Below, piece by piece: positions 31,569-35,307 of a stretch of DNA of 35,307 nucleotides; position 1 is the stretch's first letter; each line of letters opens with the position of its first letter. Source of the DNA: Zygnema cylindricum (lineage: Eukaryota; Streptophyta; Zygnematophyceae; Zygnematales; Zygnemataceae); NCBI GenBank assembly GCA_037447655.1, contig JBBHKE010002950.1:126001-161307 (forward strand), read 5' to 3'. Position numbers and translations under genes: made by a program. The notes under the pieces are model-generated. The model made no database searches. It worked only from the letters and a program-made list of their open reading frames with translations, and was not told the origin of the DNA.

Positions 31569-31571
31569 AAC
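31558..31571 (-). other. CopE half-tRNA-iMet primer-binding site
   Basis: Sense GTTATGGGCCCACC starts one base after the LTR terminus TTCA. All 14 bases pair with the anticodon stem-loop of plant initiator tRNA-Met (GGUGGGCCCAUAAC). The ATG within it is in frame with gag. Confidence 0.75.
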
Positions 31572-31572
31572 G

Positions 31573-32628
31573 TGAATTTCTGAGACCTTCATAAGTCCTC
31601 AGAGTGGACAGCTTCCAAGAAACCTCTAGGATAATCCTAACCCCTTTGTGTTTTTGCAAGAATAACTGCCACCCTCGCAGACAAACACTTTGACCACGTG
31701 CACCCGTGTGAAGGCAAGACTCCCCTGAGTCGATAGCAAAAAGAATATGTGAATTTGCTCTCCTGAGCAGTAAGTTATGGAGGGTCAAAGTTGACCTTTT
31801 GTACAGAAGCTCTCTAGGAGAGAGGGTCCTATCTCCTAATTTTTCTAAGTCATATCTCTCTTACAGACTCTATCTACTAATGTACGGAACCAATCAGAAT
31901 ACAGTTCTGTACGCAAAAGTACAGCTGCCGGTGTACTTTATGTACGGACATTGTACGACATGCCCTAAATGTCGACACATGCCATATTCGGATTCGGTGC
32001 CATAATCTCCGGAGATTCCACGATCCAATTTAATTACGCCACGCGTCATCCGATGTGGCGATGGCCACAAACCGCCGAAATCTTCTTCCGCGATCTCGGC
32101 GCTTATTCCGGCCGTCCGATTAGAATTGAATTTAATCGTAGCCGTAATAAATACATGGGCGGTATTCGTTTCACTTAAGAAATAAATGCGCGGTATTGAT
32201 TTCTTGCTCGTACCGTATTCCGTACTTATACCTTAGCGGATTTATGTATACCGTAAACAATTACAGTTAAATGATTTATCCTAAGGTCATATGTTTAAAT
32301 AACTATCAAACTATATATTACTTAATGTTATTGCTAGAGTTAACGGTTAAGGCTACCGGCTAATTCCTGAATGCCGGCCGGTAGGTACAAGGATCAATTC
32401 CTGTCGCCGGCACATTCCTTTTAAATAAATAAACCATGACTAAAATAAATTTCCCGTAAACCTCCGGATAGCCTAGGTAGCCATGGCTCTAGCTCCCTCT
32501 CCAATTTCTCAGTGACTGCGACAAGTTTGAGAATTTGGAGAGAGAAGTTAGAGGTAGACTGCCTCGGATTCTTTCTATATTTCTATTTAGACCTAGAAAA
32601 TACTAAAAATGTACCATTAATTTTTACA
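31573..32628 (-). repeat. CopE 5' LTR
   Basis: 1056 bp, intact. Sense start TGTAAAAATTAATGG at 32628, sense end CTCAGAAATTCA at 31573. The last 20 bases encode the in-frame prefix MKVSEIHV of gag. B-box-like GGATCAATTCC lies at 32391-32401 in plus orientation, antisense to the element. It retains the empty insertion site used by LTR H in the other copy. Confidence 0.94.
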
Positions 32629-33242
32629 CGTGGCGTCACATTATTTGATACCGAAGAAGATGGGATTAGGAACCATGGCTCTCGATTTGACAGGTGTCAC
32701 CTTGTAGACCATGTCGTATAATGGCCGTACAATAAGTACATCTCACATTGTACCTTATTGTACTATATAGTGTTTTTATTGGACTAGGGTTTAGTAGTAG
32801 GTAGTCGTGAGTAGGCAGACCAAGACTTAGTGATTTTTAGGTACCTCTCTCTAAGAGAGCTTGTAACTATAAAGGTCATCTTTGACCACCCATAACTTAA
32901 TCCTCGGGTGAGCAAATTCAGTGATTATTTTTGCTGCGGACTCAAAGGAGTCCAAGCTACACAATGGCGTAGTCAGTTAGAGTCTTTGCGTGCCAGGGTG
33001 GCACTTATTCAGCGGGAAAGTCAAAGTGGGGAATATTGTCCAAAACACATATTCAAGCTTTGCATTCTGTGGTGGAACTGAGCACACAGAAGGTCTTCTC
33101 TTCACAGGGGTGAAGTTTTATTGGGGTTTTGATTGTCAAGGGATCATTCATTTGGGTTTATATCAACTTCGAGTCGACACTATCTAGATTAACTTCTTTT
33201 GGATCTGCGAATTCTGTGGGCAATGGAGCCCATAGAATTTCA

Positions 33243-33855
33243 CTACATCAGTAAACAGTTAACCTTTTCTTTTTACTAAATACTTTTCCAACACTCTTTT
33301 GTTCCATGAAGAGTGTAGCAAGCACATTGCGATAATCTATCATTTTCCCCCCTTTTGATATAAACTCCTTAATTTTCTGATCATCTAACTGTTGTTGCTG
33401 AATCCTACCACTTCGATACATCTCTATGAGAGCCGCCCAATATCGGATGCTCAATCTACCTACAAATGAGGAGATGCAAGACCTTGAGTAAGATGGCGGA
33501 GGATGAAGTGCTTCCTTGCCATATTGTTGTAGTCCCAGGCATCGATATTATTCTCCTCGTTCCTCAAAATAGGTGACATGAATGTTGAACCGGTTAATAT
33601 TGGTGTGACCGTCTCCTTTTCCTTTCCTTGGTCCACCACCTCCCTTTCCTTTGTCTCCTCCATTAAAGATGGATCTGCATCTCTAGTGAATCTGCCTCCT
33701 GTAAACCTTAGAGGGATCCTAAGACTTGATGGACGCCTCACTTGTCCACTCACTATTCCCCAAAACCGTTTCTCACATAGAGCTCCTGTCATTATACTTT
33801 CCCAGTATATGAAGTCAGCTCCATTGAAGATGGGCACCCTAGAGGGTGGGCCCAT
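33243..33855 (-). pseudogene. CopG gag, N-terminal part
   Basis: MGPPSRVPIFNGADFIYWESIM from the Met at 33855, then SLRIPLRFTGGRFTRD, MEETKEREVVDQGKEKETV, FMSPILRNEENN, DYNNMARKHFILRHLTQGLASPHL. It continues after a break near 33455 in YWAALIEMYRSGRIQQQQLDDQKIKEFISKGGKMIDYRN up to the insertion of solo LTR F. No upstream in-frame Met: the LTR end contains a TAA (CCA AAG TAA CAA GTT ATG). In this copy the Met in the primer-binding site is therefore the first possible start. Confidence 0.86.
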
Positions 33856-33858
33856 AAC
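33845..33858 (-). other. CopG half-tRNA-iMet primer-binding site
   Basis: Sense GTTATGGGCCCACC one base after the LTR end AACA. It is identical to the CopE site although the surrounding LTR end has diverged. Confidence 0.72.
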
Positions 33859-33859
33859 T

Positions 33860-34226
33860 TGTTACTTTGGGACCTCGATAGGTCCTCAGAGTAGGCATCT
33901 CACACTAAGCCTCTACAATATCCCTGACCCCTTTGTGTTTCAACAAGTATAACTTCCACCATGATAGAAAAAACTCTGATCACCTCCACCCCTGTGAAAG
34001 GAAGACTCCATTGAGTGTATAGCAAAAAGAATCTCTGAATTTGCTCCCCTGAGCAGTAAGTTATGAAGGGTCAAAGTTGACCTTTTGTACAGAAGCTCCT
34101 TGGGAGAGAGGGTCCAATCTATCAAATTTTTCTAAGTCCTATCTCTCTCTAAAAATCTATCTACTGTAGTACGATACCAATCATAATATTGTATTGTACA
34201 TAAAGGTACAGGTGCCGGTGTACTTT
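33860..34226 (-). repeat. CopG 5' LTR, truncated
   Basis: 367 bp matching the 3' part of the CopC and CopE LTRs up to GTGTACTTT at 34226. Upstream of that the sequence switches to FAR1-like coding sequence. The outer two thirds of the LTR are missing. Confidence 0.85.
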
Positions 34227-34230
34227 CTTT

Positions 34231-34706
34231 AAATATCTTTAGCTGTGGCGTAACATGGTTTATCCCCTAATCTTAAAGAGCTCACAACTTCCCTCGGTTT
34301 TGCGTTAGACTTCAAAAAATGCGTAAATTTTTCAATATCACTGTTATCCATCCATCAACACATCGGGTGTGCCATGATATGTGGAGATTTTATGTGATTG
34401 TGTTGTGGTATTTTGGTGGATAATTCCCATTTGCCGTTCTTTTCGTACCCACAAACACAAAATGGACATTATATTCGTTGACTACTACTTGTTAATTTTT
34501 TTTGAAAAAATTGAGTGTTTGACTGTTGTCTTATTTGTTTCTCTTTAATATTATTATAAGTATCCCCTCTATCACATTGGAGAACAAACTGTTTTTTTCT
34601 TGAAGAAGATATTGATATAGCATATCCTTGTCCCATTGAGATCTTCGGGCTGTTCGAAGAAGCTCATCTCTTGAATCAAATACCCATCCGGTATAGGCAA
34701 TATCCT
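34231..34706 (-). pseudogene. FAR1/MULE-type gene remnant with FAR1 zinc-finger region
   Basis: The complement encodes, in order: DIAYTGWVFDSRDELLRTAR; after a one-base frame change near 34640, MGQGYAISISSSRKKQFVLQCDRGDTY; an in-frame TAA at 34469-34471; CPFCVCGYEKNGKWELSTKIPQHNH; then after another frame change KPREVVSSLRLGDKPCYATAKDI. The Cys, Cys and HNH residues fit the FAR1 DNA-binding (WRKY-GCM1-like) finger that precedes the MULE transposase domain in FAR1-related and Mutator-derived plant proteins. TTTCTCTTTCTTCAG just upstream is a plausible 3' splice site, so this would be an internal exon. The coding sequence ends at KDI, exactly at the CopG LTR junction. Recognition is from motifs; no search was run. 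Confidence 0.72.
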
Positions 34707-35307
34707 CTGAAGAAAGAGAAAAATAAACAATGATAAATGCGAAGTAAAACACACATATAGCTTTTTACTTTAAGCCTAACCCAACTTGTAAATATTTACC
34801 ACAAATCTAACCCAAATTGTGGAATTGCATGTAAAATCTCTTCATTTTAGTAAATACATATATATTTTCAAAAAATGTAAAGTACATTATTGTCTATAAC
34901 ATGGACCTCACCCAACCATATGGAGCTCAATCGTTGCAAAAACTTTAAAGCATCCAAAACTATATAGCCTACACCAAAATGTTCCTCAAAAAAACAGTGA
35001 GGAAAACATCAAACTACCAAAAACAACAAATGGTTACCTTATATTGACAACAAATTGCATTGATATGAAACTTTGACGAGGTTTGTGCCTTATGGAAAAA
35101 AAATGTGCTTACATACGGCTAAGTTGTTCCCTTGTAGATAAAACTTGCTGTTGAAAATTTGCACTGTTGCGAATCACTGTCAATTTCACTGTGAATGTAA
35201 GAATGTTGATTCGTAGATAGTGTGGCTTAATTTCATCGCTTGTGACGACGCGAATTTTTTCCACTTACATCCAATTAATATTTTTACACCGGTTCGTTTT
35301 ATTATAG
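34707..35307. other. Non-coding DNA, possibly intron or upstream part of the FAR1-like gene
   Basis: AT-rich with no supported open frame. Contains the pyrimidine tract ending in CAG (complement of 34707-34720) read as a splice acceptor for the FAR1-like remnant. No matching donor was identified. No repeat shared with the rest of the window was noticed. Confidence 0.4.

Larger units (their letters stand above)
24973..32628 (-). mobile_element. CopE: full-length Copia element with nested solo LTR
   Basis: Complete minus-strand element with LTRs of equal length, 1056 bp each once the nested LTR H and its duplicated 5 bp are removed (5' LTR 31573-32628; 3' LTR 24973-27222). It is the least damaged member of its family here, with a long open frame of 576 codons over integrase and RT, but carries about eight stops or frameshifts. 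It lies within solo LTR F, at the site where relatives have CCACGTCAGATGACACGTGG. Flanks are CCACG on the left and CGTGG on the right: mirror images, not a direct duplication. Hand comparison of part of the two LTRs gives about 7 percent difference, far more than CopB. Confidence 0.92.
24348..33242 (+). mobile_element. Solo LTR F, interrupted by CopE
   Basis: A plus-strand LTR of 1239 bp when CopE is removed: left part 24348-24972, right part 32629-33242. Ends are TGTTGAAATTTATG and CATAGAATTTCA. Perfect target duplication CTACA (24343-24347 and 33243-33247) in the CopG gag; removing F and one copy restores the gag reading, as judged by CopE gag (GGTAACTTCATCAGTAAAC). No internal region, so it arose by LTR-LTR recombination. 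It belongs to the same LTR family as H and the piece at 13711-14208. Confidence 0.9.
20652..34226 (-). mobile_element. CopG: degenerate Copia element hosting nested insertions
   Basis: Minus-strand element whose parts are the truncated 5' LTR (33860-34226), gag start (33243-33855), gag end, protease and integrase (22871-24347), RT-RNaseH (20665-21962) and the shared 3' LTR (19605-20651). Gag is split by solo LTR F. Where integrase should run into RT there is instead an inverted plus-strand fragment from a related element. It is older than F, E and H by nesting. Confidence 0.82.

Noticed and set aside
35268-35280. CA-ATTAA near the right edge as the missing target duplication of the LTR at 13711
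   Set aside because: The bases before CA do not resemble this LTR end (GAGTTTCA), and a 5-bp match in AT-rich DNA is expected by chance.
1-35307. CRISPR arrays, bacterial operons or rRNA
   Set aside because: No regularly spaced short repeats, no ribosome-binding-site-led gene runs and no rRNA-like stretches. All coding remnants are plant-type retrotransposon or FAR1-like.

Overview
The window is plant nuclear DNA, most likely from a flowering plant. It has no intact host gene. It consists mostly of Ty1/Copia LTR retrotransposons nested in one another, plus a broken FAR1/MULE-type gene at the right edge and about 3.3 kb of AT-rich non-coding DNA in the middle. The plant assignment rests on Copia polyproteins in the order gag-PR-IN-RT-RNaseH, a primer-binding site matching plant initiator tRNA-Met, and the FAR1-type zinc-finger remnant. 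The species cannot be named from the sequence.

Left block (1-10373). An old plus-strand Copia element (CopA) runs from beyond the left edge to about 10354. It has many stops and frameshifts. A 788-bp-LTR minus-strand element (CopB, 2776-8343, TSD AAAAG) sits in its reverse transcriptase. CopB is young: its LTRs differ at about 8 positions by hand count, and its polyprotein is spoiled by one single-base frameshift. A 628-bp insertion with solo-LTR structure (9159-9786, TSD GAGGC) splits the RT/RNaseH border of CopA.

Middle block (10374-13710). AT-rich DNA without genes. It holds a small foldback element (11185-11309), a longer inverted-repeat element (about 12275-13029) and a perfect hairpin (12862-12883).

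Right block (13711-34226). A partial plus-strand LTR (13711-14208) is followed by a minus-strand tandem array: LTR 14209-15254, CopC internal region, LTR 19605-20651, CopG internal region, truncated LTR 33860-34226. The two internal regions share the middle LTR. The CopG gag is split by plus-strand solo LTR F (24348-33242, TSD CTACA). LTR F is split by a whole minus-strand element, CopE (24973-32628, two 1056-bp LTRs). The 3' LTR of CopE is split by plus-strand solo LTR H (25461-26649, TSD TGGCG). A plus-strand gag/protease fragment (about 21963-22870) replaces the IN-RT junction of CopG.

Right edge (34227-35307). A minus-strand FAR1-like coding remnant, with a recognisable WRKY/GCM1-type finger (C-C-HNH), starts at a plausible 3' splice site and stops exactly where the retrotransposon array begins.

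The most notable biology is in the CopC/CopE/CopG family. Within a base or two of the LTR end they carry GTTATGGGYCCACC. This is complementary to the anticodon arm of plant initiator tRNA-Met, not to its 3' end, so it looks like the half-tRNA priming known for Drosophila copia and yeast Ty5. The AUG inside this site, opposite the CAU anticodon, is also in frame as the gag start. CopB next door uses the ordinary 3'-end site (TGGTATCGGAGC). The LTRs of both related families also carry an antisense tRNA-like block with A-box and B-box-like motifs.
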